A DNA stretch of 64,000 bases from Bacteroidota bacterium (GTDB taxonomy: Bacteria > Bacteroidota > Ignavibacteria > Palsa-1295), in assembly GCA_018266755.1 (NCBI GenBank), contig JAFDZW010000005.1:310001-374000 (forward strand), given 5' to 3'. The notes beneath the pieces were generated by a model that saw only the letters and a list, made by a program, of their open reading frames with translations, did no database searches and was not told where the DNA came from. Of this stretch, positions 1 through 8,532 are shown piece after piece. The first letter of the stretch is position 1, and every line of letters begins with the position of its first letter. A program made the translations under genes and the position numbers.

Positions 1-167
1 TTCGGAACTTCGATCAACGTATCCTTTGAACCAGCTTTATCAGATACATACTTCAGAAAAAGCATCACCAGTACGTAATCCTTATACTGGCTGGCATCCA
101 TCCCGCCGCGTAATGCATCACAACTCGCCCAGAGAGAACTGTATAATTCAGACTTCTTGATTGCCAT
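1..167 (-). CDS. hsdM: Type I restriction-modification DNA methyltransferase subunit HsdM, N-terminal 55 residues (runs off the window)
   Basis: Reading leftwards from an ATG at 167, the frame stays open to the window edge. It begins [13 protein letters not shown] and continues with [14 protein letters not shown] and LFLKYVSDK. These are the hallmark N-terminal helical-domain motifs of HsdM, the N6-adenine methyltransferase subunit of type I systems. Known role of the family: it methylates adenine in a bipartite site together with HsdS, and joins HsdR to form the restriction complex. The catalytic NPPF-type motif would lie outside the window, as would hsdS and hsdR if they follow in the usual order. 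The gene is transcribed away from the nuclease genes on its right and is separated from them by about 340 bp. The family call is firm. Whether the gene is intact cannot be judged. Confidence 0.85.
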   Translation of the reverse strand, partial: MAIKKSELYSSLWASCDALRGGMDASQYKDYVLVMLFLKYVSDKAGSKDTLIEVP

Positions 168-508
168 AAACTGACTTCAATTGACATTGACCGCGCCACA
201 AGTACAAAACGTGCTCAGAAACGATGTAGCAGCCACGTTTCAATCCGGCTACTCAATGCGCATGTGTACAAAAATAGTCAATTGATCAGGCTAACAGTTT
301 GATCTGTGGAGAACAACGGTCTTCAAAGGATACCGGGTATGCAGGTTCATCGCTTTAACCATATCTCGTCGGTGCGAATTACAGCTTCGCGTCCAATCCC
401 AGTGACTTGTCAACAGGCCAGAAGTTCTATGTGACTATTGAAAAGGCTTCAGCGAAAATGAAATCGCTGGGAATGCCGTTATAACTGTTGCCGGATTCGC
501 AGATACGT
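168..508. other. Intergenic stretch with no supported gene
   Basis: This 341-bp gap lies between the start of hsdM and the end of the GIY-YIG gene. It should hold the hsdM promoter, but I can point to no clear box. On the plus strand a 40-codon open stretch at 359-481 (GANYSFASNP, GQKFYVTIEK) reads like ordinary protein sequence. It has no start codon and a stop just upstream, so it may be a gene remnant. Confidence 0.4.
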
Positions 509-976
509 TCAGGCTGTCGAGGTGGCTTTGTCGTGCTGGTAATAGCGCTCCGCACCAACCCAAGATCCACCCTTCTTATTGAGCTTGGGTTCGGATACCG
601 AGATGGCAATTGCTTCTAAGTGATTGAGAATTGTATCAAGATTCTCATTGACGGTCTGCGGAGCGTCTTTCAGTGTATTGGAGCTATTAACTATTCGGAC
701 TCCGAACCATGAGAAATAGCGCCAGCGATTCTGCAGATCATCATCCAAATGCTGCTTCAGGCGCGAAAACAGCTTCTGTGTCTGTGAACCGACCTGTCCT
801 ACGTAGACAAGATTGAAAGATGGGTCATATAGGGCATAGATTGCGGCTTGTTCTCGAAAGTCGACTGGGTGTAACTTATCTCCATCAAGGTACCCTTTCA
901 AAGATCCAATTTTGTTCTGCCAACCCCAGTCGACTTTCTGGATGTCCCAAAATAGTCCGTAATTGCGAATTATCAT
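509..976 (-). CDS. GIY-YIG family nuclease, 155 aa
   Basis: The protein carries a complete-looking GIY-YIG core: AIY at residues 45-47, YVG at 58-60, an Arg at 72 and His at 76 on the following helix, a Glu at 121 (LEAIAI), and an Asn in PKLNKK near 133. These match the tyrosine, arginine and metal-binding glutamate positions of the family, which cuts DNA with one divalent metal. The fold sits in the middle of a short protein with about 40 extra N-terminal residues of unknown role. The gene lies 37 bp downstream of the Mrr-type gene on the same strand, so the two are probably co-transcribed. With hsdM further left this suggests a restriction or repair role. The target is unknown. The start ATG at 976 is the first in frame. 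Confidence 0.75.
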   Translation of the reverse strand: MIIRNYGLFWDIQKVDWGWQNKIGSLKGYLDGDKLHPVDFREQAAIYALYDPSFNLVYVGQVGSQTQKLFSRLKQHLDDDLQNRWRYFSWFGVRIVNSSNTLKDAPQTVNENLDTILNHLEAIAISVSEPKLNKKGGSWVGAERYYQHDKATSTA

Positions 977-1013
977 GATGCTCAGTATTGTGGTAAATGC
1001 AATTGATCAGTGG

Positions 1014-1931
1014 TCACTCTTCCCCAAAATAGTCACCGTCGATCTTCTTAAGCTCGTACTTCTGCTGAGGAACAACGCCGACATTGTACTCGATCATCAA
1101 TTGAGCGAGTTGCTTGCCATCAATAAGAACGATCTTAGTATCATTCCGCGGCGCATATTCGACCGCAGTATCTGCAAAACGGCTTGTCGTAATGAATATG
1201 CCTTTCTTTGCTCCTTGACCAGCCAATGCTCCTACAAATCGTTGAATTTCAGGACGACCTACGGTAGATTCCGGTTTCCACCGTTTTGCCTGAATGTATA
1301 TGGCATCCAAGCCCAATTTGTCTTCTTTAATGATTCCGTCAATGCCTTCATCATTTGTCTTGCCGATTGCTCTTCCTGCATCACCAATAGAACCACCGTA
1401 GCCCATTGCAACGACCAGTTCGACGACCAAATGCTCAAAGGCTTCCGGAGTTATAGACAGAACTCGACTTAAAAGTTCTTGAGCCAGAGAGTCATTTATT
1501 GCTTGATATGCCGATTCAAGCTGCTCTACGGGCGTTCTTAGAGTTTCAGTCTCGTCCGAAAGGATTGCGTGATTCGGTTCGCCTTTCTTGGCAGTTTCGA
1601 ACTCGACGAACTCTGGGAATTGTCGCAAGAACTTGACATTGATTTGGTCTTTGTGCGTTTCCAAAATGTTCTTTCCACGCGGCGTAATGACGACAACTGA
1701 CCGACGTGGCCGATTAACAAGTCCAGCTTTCTTGAGAAAGGTTATCGCCCATCCTATTCGGTTATCAAAAACAAATTGCTTCCCACTGGGAAGAAGGATG
1801 GCTCGGTCATCGCTTGATATGTTCAGTTTTGCAGCGACCAAATCCCGAATCTCCCGGAAAGAGTATTCTCTTCCATCGGATAGTTGATCAAGAACTGGCG
1901 ACATTACTGCTTGGAAATCTGGTAGAGCCAT
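1014..1931 (-). CDS. mrr: Mrr-type restriction endonuclease, 305 aa
   Basis: The N-terminal about 100 residues form a winged-helix domain of Mrr_N type (REIRDLVAAKL, RIGWAITFLKKAGL, ITPRGK). The C-terminal domain from about residue 155 starts with EAFEHLVVELVVAMGYGG and contains the Mrr PD-(D/E)XK variant site, with Asp198 (DEGIDGII) and QAK at 214-216. It is followed by FITTSRF and VLIDGKQLAQLM, which are typical Mrr strand and helix signatures. Family members cut DNA carrying foreign methylation, or serve in other type IV-like restriction. Length matches the usual 300 residues and both domains are intact. It is followed by the GIY-YIG gene after 82 bp from its start context to that gene, and is transcribed divergently from the secreted protein at 2042. 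Enzyme class is firm; modification specificity is not readable. Confidence 0.9.
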   Translation of the reverse strand: MALPDFQAVMSPVLDQLSDGREYSFREIRDLVAAKLNISSDDRAILLPSGKQFVFDNRIGWAITFLKKAGLVNRPRRSVVVITPRGKNILETHKDQINVKFLRQFPEFVEFETAKKGEPNHAILSDETETLRTPVEQLESAYQAINDSLAQELLSRVLSITPEAFEHLVVELVVAMGYGGSIGDAGRAIGKTNDEGIDGIIKEDKLGLDAIYIQAKRWKPESTVGRPEIQRFVGALAGQGAKKGIFITTSRFADTAVEYAPRNDTKIVLIDGKQLAQLMIEYNVGVVPQQKYELKKIDGDYFGEE

Positions 1932-2041
1932 ACATTATTAAGTCCTTGAGATATTCAAAAATACTATTATCCGCGACAATCTCAGCAGAAACCGTCTACG
2001 ATTCGTATATTTGACCATTACATAGCATATCCATCTCTTCC

Positions 2042-2638
2042 ATGTTTTCGAGATACATTAGCAGAATCTTCTCGTGTGCACTCCCGGCATTGATTGCAGC
2101 GAACCTCTCATCGTGCACCACGGCTCAGCCGACGACTACGCCACCGACCGTGGATACAGACTGTGGCGTTGAGAGATGGGCTGTAAAAACCCTGTCCGAT
2201 GTCGACACAACAACAATCGACTTTTCCAAGATTGACACAAGCTCGATTCGGGCTGAATACGCATGGACAAAGCCTACGAGTCCATCTGCACGATTGGATC
2301 TGGAGAAGCATGTTGTCTCAATTACGGCACATCTCGTTTCATACGTCAAAGAAGATGATGGCGATATTCATTTGGTGTTGCAGGACGATTCAGGTCTGAC
2401 AATGATCGGTGAAATTCCTTCTCCTACTTGCGCTTCAGTGATCCATACTTCGCATGTAGACGAATACTCGACTGCCGTTCAATGGATCAAAACAAATGTC
2501 GGGAATCCGACTACGTCGTTCAAAGATGCAGAAAGGATCGTCACGGTGACCGGGGTTCGGTTCTTTGACTTCATTCACAATCAGCGGGGGGTCGCGGACA
2601 ATGGTGTTGAGATCCATCCGGTGTTGAGTATTAGGTAG
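2042..2638 (+). CDS. Secreted lipoprotein of unknown function, paralogue of the protein at 3923-4498 (198 aa)
   Basis: A hydrophobic N-terminus ends in LSSC, a lipobox-like site at residue 25, so the product is probably an outer- or inner-membrane lipoprotein. The mature part opens with CGVERWAVKT and has the block DIHLVLQDDSG, TMIGEIPSPTC, then GVRFFDFIHNQ and NGVEIHPVLSI at the end. The same four blocks occur in the protein encoded at 3923-4498, so the two are paralogues. I remember similar blocks in small exported proteins of unknown function in other bacteria but cannot name a characterised member. It is the only plus-strand gene in this part of the window and converges with the PLD-like gene, 16 bp away. 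Function not assigned. Confidence 0.7.
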   Translation: MFSRYISRIFSCALPALIAANLSSCTTAQPTTTPPTVDTDCGVERWAVKTLSDVDTTTIDFSKIDTSSIRAEYAWTKPTSPSARLDLEKHVVSITAHLVSYVKEDDGDIHLVLQDDSGLTMIGEIPSPTCASVIHTSHVDEYSTAVQWIKTNVGNPTTSFKDAERIVTVTGVRFFDFIHNQRGVADNGVEIHPVLSIR

Positions 2639-2654
2639 AAGAGACCGTGAATGG

Positions 2655-3854
2655 TTAGTAGATAGTCGGCAAGAATTCTCCCGACCGGGCAACGGTTGGA
2701 CTTCTCCCTGACACCCATGATTCTGGGTCAATATCGCTCTTGGGCAGGCCATCAATGAATTGTTGACTTATCCTGCCATGCTTACCAATCCGCTGTTGTA
2801 GTTGCCGCTCCACAACTGTTGCTGCTTGATGGGTAAGCCGTACGTATGGCTGCTGACGGAAAGACATGTGAACCGCAATATTCCTTTCGCCAGCATCGAA
2901 TCTTTCGCTTGTTGTTACGAAACTCCTGTAGTCCAAGTCTTTCATCAGATCCGATAGTCTGTAACAATCTGCCATTGTCCCTTTTTGGAAAACAGGGTTC
3001 CTAAAACGCAGGTAAGCTTCCCATTTGCGCTTCCACTCACGCTCTTGCCTTTCTCTCAGGGTAGCCCAATCACGGTCATCATTGAACTCAATGGCTATTG
3101 CTTTTCCGAAAATAGCTACATCGTGCGGTTTACGCGTCAGCCGTCCAAGAAAAATTACGTCACCCTCATTAATCTGCAACGGTCTTTTCGACCGTGAAAA
3201 GCCACATGCATAATGACAGAGTGCTCTGTCCACCTCCTCCTCGATTGTGAATGTATCGTCTACACGATCACGTGCATCACCAAAGAATTTCAAGTAGTAT
3301 GAAGTTGTAGTACGAATGTTAGACACGTTCGCACCATAATCGTGAAAGTCGGTCGGTGGTTGTGCAACAATCGGTGGCTTCGCGTCCAATTCTGATTGCC
3401 ATTCTGCGCACCGAAGAACGCTAAGCGGCATGCCAGCAATAGACTGCAAGTATCGGAAGTAGAGGAGCAAGTCATGAATTGTACTTGGATCAGACGTATA
3501 GATACCGCATTCAAAGTTGTTCGAGAGTCCGTTTTCGGTCAGATTAGCGGATGTCACGATTGCTGCTCTATCATCGAACAGATACACTTTACTGTGAAGC
3601 CCTTGTACACCGAAAATTTTTGCCCCTTGAACTGTCGCTTCCTTTAGCGCATCCAAATTTGATACCCCCGTTGCAAAGTCCTTCAAACTAAATCGGGTAA
3701 TTAGCTCAATCTTCGAGTAGTCGCAAGTCGCACCTACTTCGCTGAGAATACCAGCGCCGATAAATGGAGAAATGATCTTGAGATGCTTGGTCTTCCGTAG
3801 TTCTTCTTGGAAGAATGGCTTCCAATTTCTCTCGTATAGTGTGATTATCTTCAT
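2655..3854 (-). CDS. Phospholipase D-like nuclease-domain protein, 399 aa
   Basis: The first about 150 residues are a PLD-fold domain. LKIISPFIGAGIL forms the opening strand, and LHSKVYLFDD holds the HxK pair (His87, Lys89). It is followed by AAIVTSANLT with Ser102 and Asn104, then NNFECGI. Only one HxK copy is visible, so an active enzyme would need to dimerise, as in the BfiI/Nuc group. The remaining 250 residues are basic and aromatic-rich (EREWKRKWEAYLRF) and match nothing I recognise. PLD-fold proteins of this size are common in restriction and other phage-defence loci as DNA or RNA nucleases, and this gene sits three genes from mrr. It lies between two paralogous secreted-protein genes. 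The domain call is firm, the substrate unknown. Confidence 0.7.
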   Translation of the reverse strand: MKIITLYERNWKPFFQEELRKTKHLKIISPFIGAGILSEVGATCDYSKIELITRFSLKDFATGVSNLDALKEATVQGAKIFGVQGLHSKVYLFDDRAAIVTSANLTENGLSNNFECGIYTSDPSTIHDLLLYFRYLQSIAGMPLSVLRCAEWQSELDAKPPIVAQPPTDFHDYGANVSNIRTTTSYYLKFFGDARDRVDDTFTIEEEVDRALCHYACGFSRSKRPLQINEGDVIFLGRLTRKPHDVAIFGKAIAIEFNDDRDWATLRERQEREWKRKWEAYLRFRNPVFQKGTMADCYRLSDLMKDLDYRSFVTTSERFDAGERNIAVHMSFRQQPYVRLTHQAATVVERQLQQRIGKHGRISQQFIDGLPKSDIDPESWVSGRSPTVARSGEFLPTIY

Positions 3855-3922
3855 CGCGGTTGTTTGACTATGTTGGATAGATTATCTGACGGACGGACGA
3901 TCCTTTTATAAGATCGTGGCTT

Positions 3923-4498
3923 TCACTCTATCCCCACCACAGGATGAATCTCCCGTCCATTTGTCGAATGTCCTGTGCCGTGATTCATCTTCTCCCAAAA
4001 GCCGATACCCCAGATCGTAATCTTCATCGGCTTCACTTTCACAATCGCGCCGGGTTCACCGTACACTTTCTTCAACACTTCACGAGCTTGCCGATATTTT
4101 GGCGCAAGCTTTGTATTTGACAACTCCTTGCAGTCAGGATCAGGAATCTCCGCGATCATTGTCTTACCTGTTTTCGGATCTTTGATAACGAGATGATAAT
4201 CGTTGTCGTCTTCCTTGCCCAATTCCACCAAAGTGCAGGTGATTTTGTACAGCTGTGATTCGTCCTGCTGCCGCGCAAGCGTTTTCCAACCTTTGTCGAA
4301 TCCTCGTTCAAGACCGATCTGGTCAGCAATCGAGGACTTGACAGCTTTCCAGTTGATTTGTTTCGCTATGGGATCGCGGATTGTCTTTATGCGCCAACGG
4401 TCAATTCCACATTCCTGAGCATTAACTGATCCAGCAATTGAAAGGATTATTAGCGCCAATATTGGAAGAATTGGCAATGATGTGATCTTCGTGTTCAT
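3923..4498 (-). CDS. Exported protein of unknown function, paralogue of the 2042-2638 product (191 aa)
   Basis: A standard signal peptide (ILALIILSIAGSVNAQ) is followed by CGIDRWRIKT. The body repeats the signature of its paralogue: DYHLVIKDPKTG, TMIAEIPDPDC, GIGFWEK and NGREIHPVVGI. It lacks the lipobox of its partner, so it is probably periplasmic or secreted. It is upstream of the PLD-like gene on the same strand with a 68-bp gap and may be co-transcribed with it. The two paralogues share the family blocks but differ in the middle, so duplication is not recent. Nothing in the sequence shows a catalytic site. Confidence 0.65.
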   Translation of the reverse strand: MNTKITSLPILPILALIILSIAGSVNAQECGIDRWRIKTIRDPIAKQINWKAVKSSIADQIGLERGFDKGWKTLARQQDESQLYKITCTLVELGKEDDNDYHLVIKDPKTGKTMIAEIPDPDCKELSNTKLAPKYRQAREVLKKVYGEPGAIVKVKPMKITIWGIGFWEKMNHGTGHSTNGREIHPVVGIE

Positions 4499-4702
4499 GT
4501 CTTTGGCAATAGTTTATGAATACTGGTCCAATGGATGACAGGACCGTCAGCAAATATACAGAATCCGACCGGGTTTGTCAATGGTCGGGTTCAATTCAGC
4601 TGTCCTTCGAAAAGAGGTTTTCTCAAATTCGTCTCTTGGGAGGATGGATCAACCATACTCGATTCGTGGAATCCATGTCGAAGGCCGACCGTCATACATG
4701 AG

Positions 4703-6826
4703 CTATTGATCGGCATACGTCCATTCACAAAAACTCATCGCTGCGGGATCGAGGACTTGAAATTTGACATACTCTGAAAGTTCTATTACAATCGCCTGCC
4801 GTTCTTTCAAGATTTCGGACTCGGCTTCCTCTTTCGACATACTTTCGAAGGACGGCAGCTTTTCGACTGAAGTCCGAGCGGCTTCCTCGCTCGTTTCGAT
4901 AATTTTGACTTCTAATCTGTCCTTGTACCCACCATCGACAAGGTTCCTGTTCATCATGAACGCAGCGACGAAGTCGGCAACCAAGAACTGCCCGACCAAG
5001 ACAGGTCCTCTAATGCCCACAATAGGAATCTCTTCATAATAGCCATAGATCGGATTTATTCCGATGTTATCACCAGAGAAACTTACTTCCATTCCGGCAT
5101 CTTCGAGATAACTCAGGTTCTGTGATAGGTCAATTAAGTTCATCATGATCAAGGAAGGAACATGCTTGCTTGCTCTGAGCGTCGCGACTTTTTCGATTAG
5201 CTTTGTGGTCACCTGTTCTAACGAATCTACGACCAGATGCTCCTTGTACTGTTGACATGCTCCAACAAAGGCATGGTCTACCCGTATTGCCAGATCATAG
5301 GCGGGTTGCGAAGAGAACATCGCTATCCCATAGTTATCCGAAAACATTCGTCTCCCTACTCCATTTATTCGTGCGACACCCACAATTTGCGGCAGCGGTT
5401 TTTCCTGTCGCGGCACGTCTGACGTTCTGCTAAAGTGTTCAAACACCGATTCAATAGACGACATGTCTTCCCAATGTGTACCCGTATCCTGAATGAAGTG
5501 TGCTAATTTCTGTGGGGATATAGGTTCATTGACCACCGCCCTGCTTAACGATGTTTTATACCGCGTGATGAGCTTCTGAAACAAAGAGTCGAGTGCTTCA
5601 ACTCTCGTTTCTAAACTCATTGGATCAGAAGCGCTTCCAAGCACTATAGGAAACCATCTTTCAGGACTTGCACGAATCTTGGCAATGGCCGGAGCCGCGT
5701 ACATATAGATGTACTCATATGTCGGCAGATTCATGAATTGCTCAGGATTGCTATTGACCACTGCCGGGAGTCGCATCATTCGGAGAAGACTCCCGATTAT
5801 CAACCATGAAGATGCCGACGGATACATTTCTGTGACCATTTCCCTGCTCACACGAGATTTCCACACCCAATCGTTGAGATCGAAAAGGCCTTCATTCTGA
5901 TTAAAGAGATACAGAAGTCGTATCATTTCGTTGGCCATCGACCCTTGATTTTGGTAGAAAAGGATTTGATGCATTTCTGCCACGGTTGCAGCTTCGAAAG
6001 TGGAGCCAAATTCCGAATCTTCAAGGTAGTGATAGCACAACCATGACCAGAGAATGTTCTTACAAAGTGATGCCAACCAGTAAGTCTGGATTACATCGGC
6101 ATCGAGAAGGGCGAATTCTATTCGCTCGTTTTCTGACGGCAGCCTCTGATTGAAACCGCTGATTGTGGCATTGATTCTTTTGGCGATCTCTTCGTCACTG
6201 TTGGCCGTCTTTATTATCTCAACTCTATTTGCGACCTTGAGCAGGCCACGAGGATTGTTAAGCTCCAAACAAGCTTTCGCCATATCAAGCATCATCTGAA
6301 GAATCGTTTGCGATAATTCATAGTCACTCTCTTGAATGGGTCCAAATCGATCATTGGTCAGCTGTCGGTAGCCATTTGGCTCAAACAATCCAACGCACTC
6401 TTTCAAATGGAGACTCAACACGTCAGGGACAAATTGCACAAACTCAGGGTAGGGATTCGCATTCTTAACAAACCAGCTTGGAATGTCACGCAACTCAAAC
6501 AGCATTCTTGGATCGCGACGTGTCAAGGATTCAAGCAGGATCTGCCGGAAGCCGAATATCATCCGCAAGCAGAAATCCGTGGTCCGGTTCTGCACAGCGG
6601 ATTGCATGGTTAGGTAGAGTGTCCGGGGAAAGTACTTGAAGAAGGGAGAATAGCCAGTTTCGCGATAGATGCGAGAGAAAGCATCGAACAGTTGTACGCA
6701 TAGGGTGACATCATCCTGCGAAGCGGAGCGAATCAAAGCCGAACTAAAGCTTTCTGCAGCCGCCGTAATCTTACTCTGACTCTGGGTCTTTAGTGGCTTG
6801 AAGAAGCGTGATAAGTCCTGAAACAT
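4703..6826 (-). CDS. Large orphan protein, about 707 aa, overlapping the upstream membrane-protein gene
   Basis: I do not recognise this protein. It is helix-rich with no predicted membrane segment (for example ICKNILWSWLCYHYLED and MNLPTYEYIYMYAAPAIAKI). A more strand-rich C-terminal part (IPIVGIRGPVLVGQFLVADF) is followed by an acidic helix with repeated Glu. An ATG at 6826 (MFQDLSRFFKPL) is the best start. The frame is open upstream to 6862, but that part lies inside the preceding gene. The two reading frames overlap by 56 bp, in a -/+1 relation, so the pair is translationally linked or was once a single protein split by a frameshift. Context: it lies between secreted-protein genes and a DUF3800 cluster in the accessory region. 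Function unknown. Confidence 0.6.
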   Translation of the reverse strand: MFQDLSRFFKPLKTQSQSKITAAAESFSSALIRSASQDDVTLCVQLFDAFSRIYRETGYSPFFKYFPRTLYLTMQSAVQNRTTDFCLRMIFGFRQILLESLTRRDPRMLFELRDIPSWFVKNANPYPEFVQFVPDVLSLHLKECVGLFEPNGYRQLTNDRFGPIQESDYELSQTILQMMLDMAKACLELNNPRGLLKVANRVEIIKTANSDEEIAKRINATISGFNQRLPSENERIEFALLDADVIQTYWLASLCKNILWSWLCYHYLEDSEFGSTFEAATVAEMHQILFYQNQGSMANEMIRLLYLFNQNEGLFDLNDWVWKSRVSREMVTEMYPSASSWLIIGSLLRMMRLPAVVNSNPEQFMNLPTYEYIYMYAAPAIAKIRASPERWFPIVLGSASDPMSLETRVEALDSLFQKLITRYKTSLSRAVVNEPISPQKLAHFIQDTGTHWEDMSSIESVFEHFSRTSDVPRQEKPLPQIVGVARINGVGRRMFSDNYGIAMFSSQPAYDLAIRVDHAFVGACQQYKEHLVVDSLEQVTTKLIEKVATLRASKHVPSLIMMNLIDLSQNLSYLEDAGMEVSFSGDNIGINPIYGYYEEIPIVGIRGPVLVGQFLVADFVAAFMMNRNLVDGGYKDRLEVKIIETSEEAARTSVEKLPSFESMSKEEAESEILKERQAIVIELSEYVKFQVLDPAAMSFCEWTYADQ

Positions 6827-7340
6827 ACACGTTAAAGATATATTGGTCGTTCGCAATAACAAATATTCTCACAAATAGAAACACGATTGATGCTGTCTCG
6901 CAAATTGTCATCCAAGCTGAAGCGATGTACATCGTATCGGACGAAAAGCAGGTCAGAGCAAAAGACGACTGTTGTATCATGCTTAGCAATTGAAAGCCAA
7001 TTAGCACAGCTGATTGGAAACCAATAACAGGAAATATGAATGACTCTTCAAGCATGTATGGGATCGGATTAGCAATTATCTTTAACGCTTTGGTTGGACT
7101 GCTCTGCAACAGCGCGAGGATAACCGCAACGATGCCGAACATGCCCACGAGGAACGCCACCGACCAACCCACAACAGTCGTCACCTTGTCAGCGGCATCG
7201 GGTGTATAACTCTTGTACAATGCATACTGATGCCAATCGATACTTGCAAGCACAATGACGAACAGCGAAACGGCGAATACAAAGCTAAGTCCGCGTGGCC
7301 CTTTCAGAAATTGTTTGAAGAGTTGCATGATGAATGACAT
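6771..7340 (-). CDS. Four-helix membrane protein of unknown function, 189 aa
   Basis: Four hydrophobic segments are visible at about residues 17-34, 56-77, 100-120 and 140-162. The N-terminus is basic (KQFLKGPRG) and the tail polar (QATKDPESE), which suggests both termini are cytoplasmic. The gene precedes and overlaps the large soluble protein encoded to 4703. A membrane anchor plus a cytoplasmic multi-helical effector is a common layout in anti-phage gene pairs, but here it is inference from arrangement only. No family is recognised. Confidence 0.6.
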   Translation of the reverse strand: MSFIMQLFKQFLKGPRGLSFVFAVSLFVIVLASIDWHQYALYKSYTPDAADKVTTVVGWSVAFLVGMFGIVAVILALLQSSPTKALKIIANPIPYMLEESFIFPVIGFQSAVLIGFQLLSMIQQSSFALTCFSSDTMYIASAWMTICETASIVFLFVRIFVIANDQYIFNVYVSGLITLLQATKDPESE

Positions 7341-7400
7341 TCAAATGAGCAGATCCTTTGGCAAATATACGGCTTTCTAATGCTATATCGAGCGCCCCGA

Positions 7401-7580
7401 TCAGTTCAATTGACCTTCGAACAGTAGCCGCCTAAACTCCTCATTTTGAAGCAGCAATTCCATCGTGCTTTGTATATACCATTCCTGCTCATCTTCGGAA
7501 AGAAGTGCAAAATCAACGACGTGTTCGATGCAGTATTGCAGCGCTTTCTGCCTGACAATGTCGGGTGTTAATAGACTCAT
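7401..7580 (-). CDS. Small acidic protein, 59 aa
   Basis: Starting at the ATG at 7580 (MSLLTPDIVRQKAL) the product is a short, probably all-helical protein rich in Glu and Leu (EDEQEWYIQSTMELLLQNEEF). The frame is open further upstream to 7667, but that would run into the end of the DUF3800 gene. The start chosen lies 28 bp after that gene's stop. It is the last gene of a three-gene set (9171 to 7401). Small acidic helical proteins next to a nuclease-fold gene can be antitoxins or regulators, but no motif shows this here. Confidence 0.5.
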   Translation of the reverse strand: MSLLTPDIVRQKALQYCIEHVVDFALLSEDEQEWYIQSTMELLLQNEEFRRLLFEGQLN

Positions 7581-7608
7581 GGTCGGATATAGCTCGATGT
7601 GTTGGATT

Positions 7609-8499
7609 TCAGGAAAACAGGTTCTCTTGCCCATGTCCCTTCTCATCAAACACGAGTTCTCGATCAAGATAATAGGCTGAGCTACCTCGATACAATTCGT
7701 TCTCCAGATCGGTGTGGCTCAGTTTCTTCCGAGGAAAGAACGACACCATGAATTTGCGAGAATGGCCGTAACTACTTTTATGATTCCACGGCGACCGAAG
7801 CATGCGCTTCACAAGTGGATACATTGTACGTCCAAGTTCAACCTTATGGTCTTGGTGTGATGTATAATCCAAACACTGAGAAGTCCCGGCAAGAAGCAGG
7901 TCTGTTAGTTGGATCAAGTGCGAATTGTCAGATTGTGACTTTCGGTGATCCGAGTCGATGAATGTGATCTCTTGACACTCAAATGCAATATCCGGTTGAT
8001 TCCTGTCAATGTGATACGGGACGTGCCACGAAAAATATTCATGACTCTCAATATTTGCATTATCATGATATATGTCTTTGACGACCTTTAGCGCTTGCTT
8101 ATCGAACGCAATATGTAGCAAGCCGACGATAGTTGCCCGAAATAGCCGATTATACATATTGTCAAATTCCTTATCGCCAAATGCATCAGTATTGATATTC
8201 GACTGATTGATGCCGAGAATGCTGAAGTACACCGAACGTTCTATCGCATCCTTGAAAACGACTTCTTTAAGCCATGACTTTGCCAGCCGCATTTTGTCAT
8301 TGCTTGTCAGCTTCTTGCCATGAAGTTCTCCATGATAGTGTATTAGCTCCCGGTGATGGTGCAAGCGCTTCAGTAATGACTGCTTCTTTACAGAAGGAAC
8401 AGCAAGGATGCCGATATATGACCAGCGTTCTCCTGTTGTTGAACAGGTCACGTTCTTGATCTCATCAGCAAATAGCTCCAGTTCGATTCTTGAAGGCAT
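7609..8499 (-). CDS. DUF3800-family protein (RNase H-like fold), 296 aa
   Basis: The layout matches DUF3800. An opening strand carries two acidic residues (FADEI, Asp12-Glu13, where most members have DES). ELHGKKL follows near residue 58. The C-terminal half has FIDSDHRK (Asp182, Asp184) and SHLIQLTDLLLAG, with Asp200 as the last conserved acid. Acidic residues at these spots are expected to bind metal in an RNase H-like fold, and members are often found in defence islands and next to abortive-infection genes. The usual glycine after DES is absent (DEIKN), so this is a divergent member. It follows the winged-helix-like gene by 33 bp and precedes the 59-aa gene by 28 bp, so a three-gene operon is likely. 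Confidence 0.65.
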   Translation of the reverse strand: MPSRIELELFADEIKNVTCSTTGERWSYIGILAVPSVKKQSLLKRLHHHRELIHYHGELHGKKLTSNDKMRLAKSWLKEVVFKDAIERSVYFSILGINQSNINTDAFGDKEFDNMYNRLFRATIVGLLHIAFDKQALKVVKDIYHDNANIESHEYFSWHVPYHIDRNQPDIAFECQEITFIDSDHRKSQSDNSHLIQLTDLLLAGTSQCLDYTSHQDHKVELGRTMYPLVKRMLRSPWNHKSSYGHSRKFMVSFFPRKKLSHTDLENELYRGSSAYYLDRELVFDEKGHGQENLFS

Positions 8500-8532
8500 C
8501 CTGATCGAGCAAGGAAATGTTGACTGAGCGTC

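Noticed and set aside
359-481. 40-codon stretch GANYSFASNP..GQKFYVTIEK near the left edge
   Set aside because: Looks like protein but has no start codon and a stop just upstream; too short to name even as a remnant.
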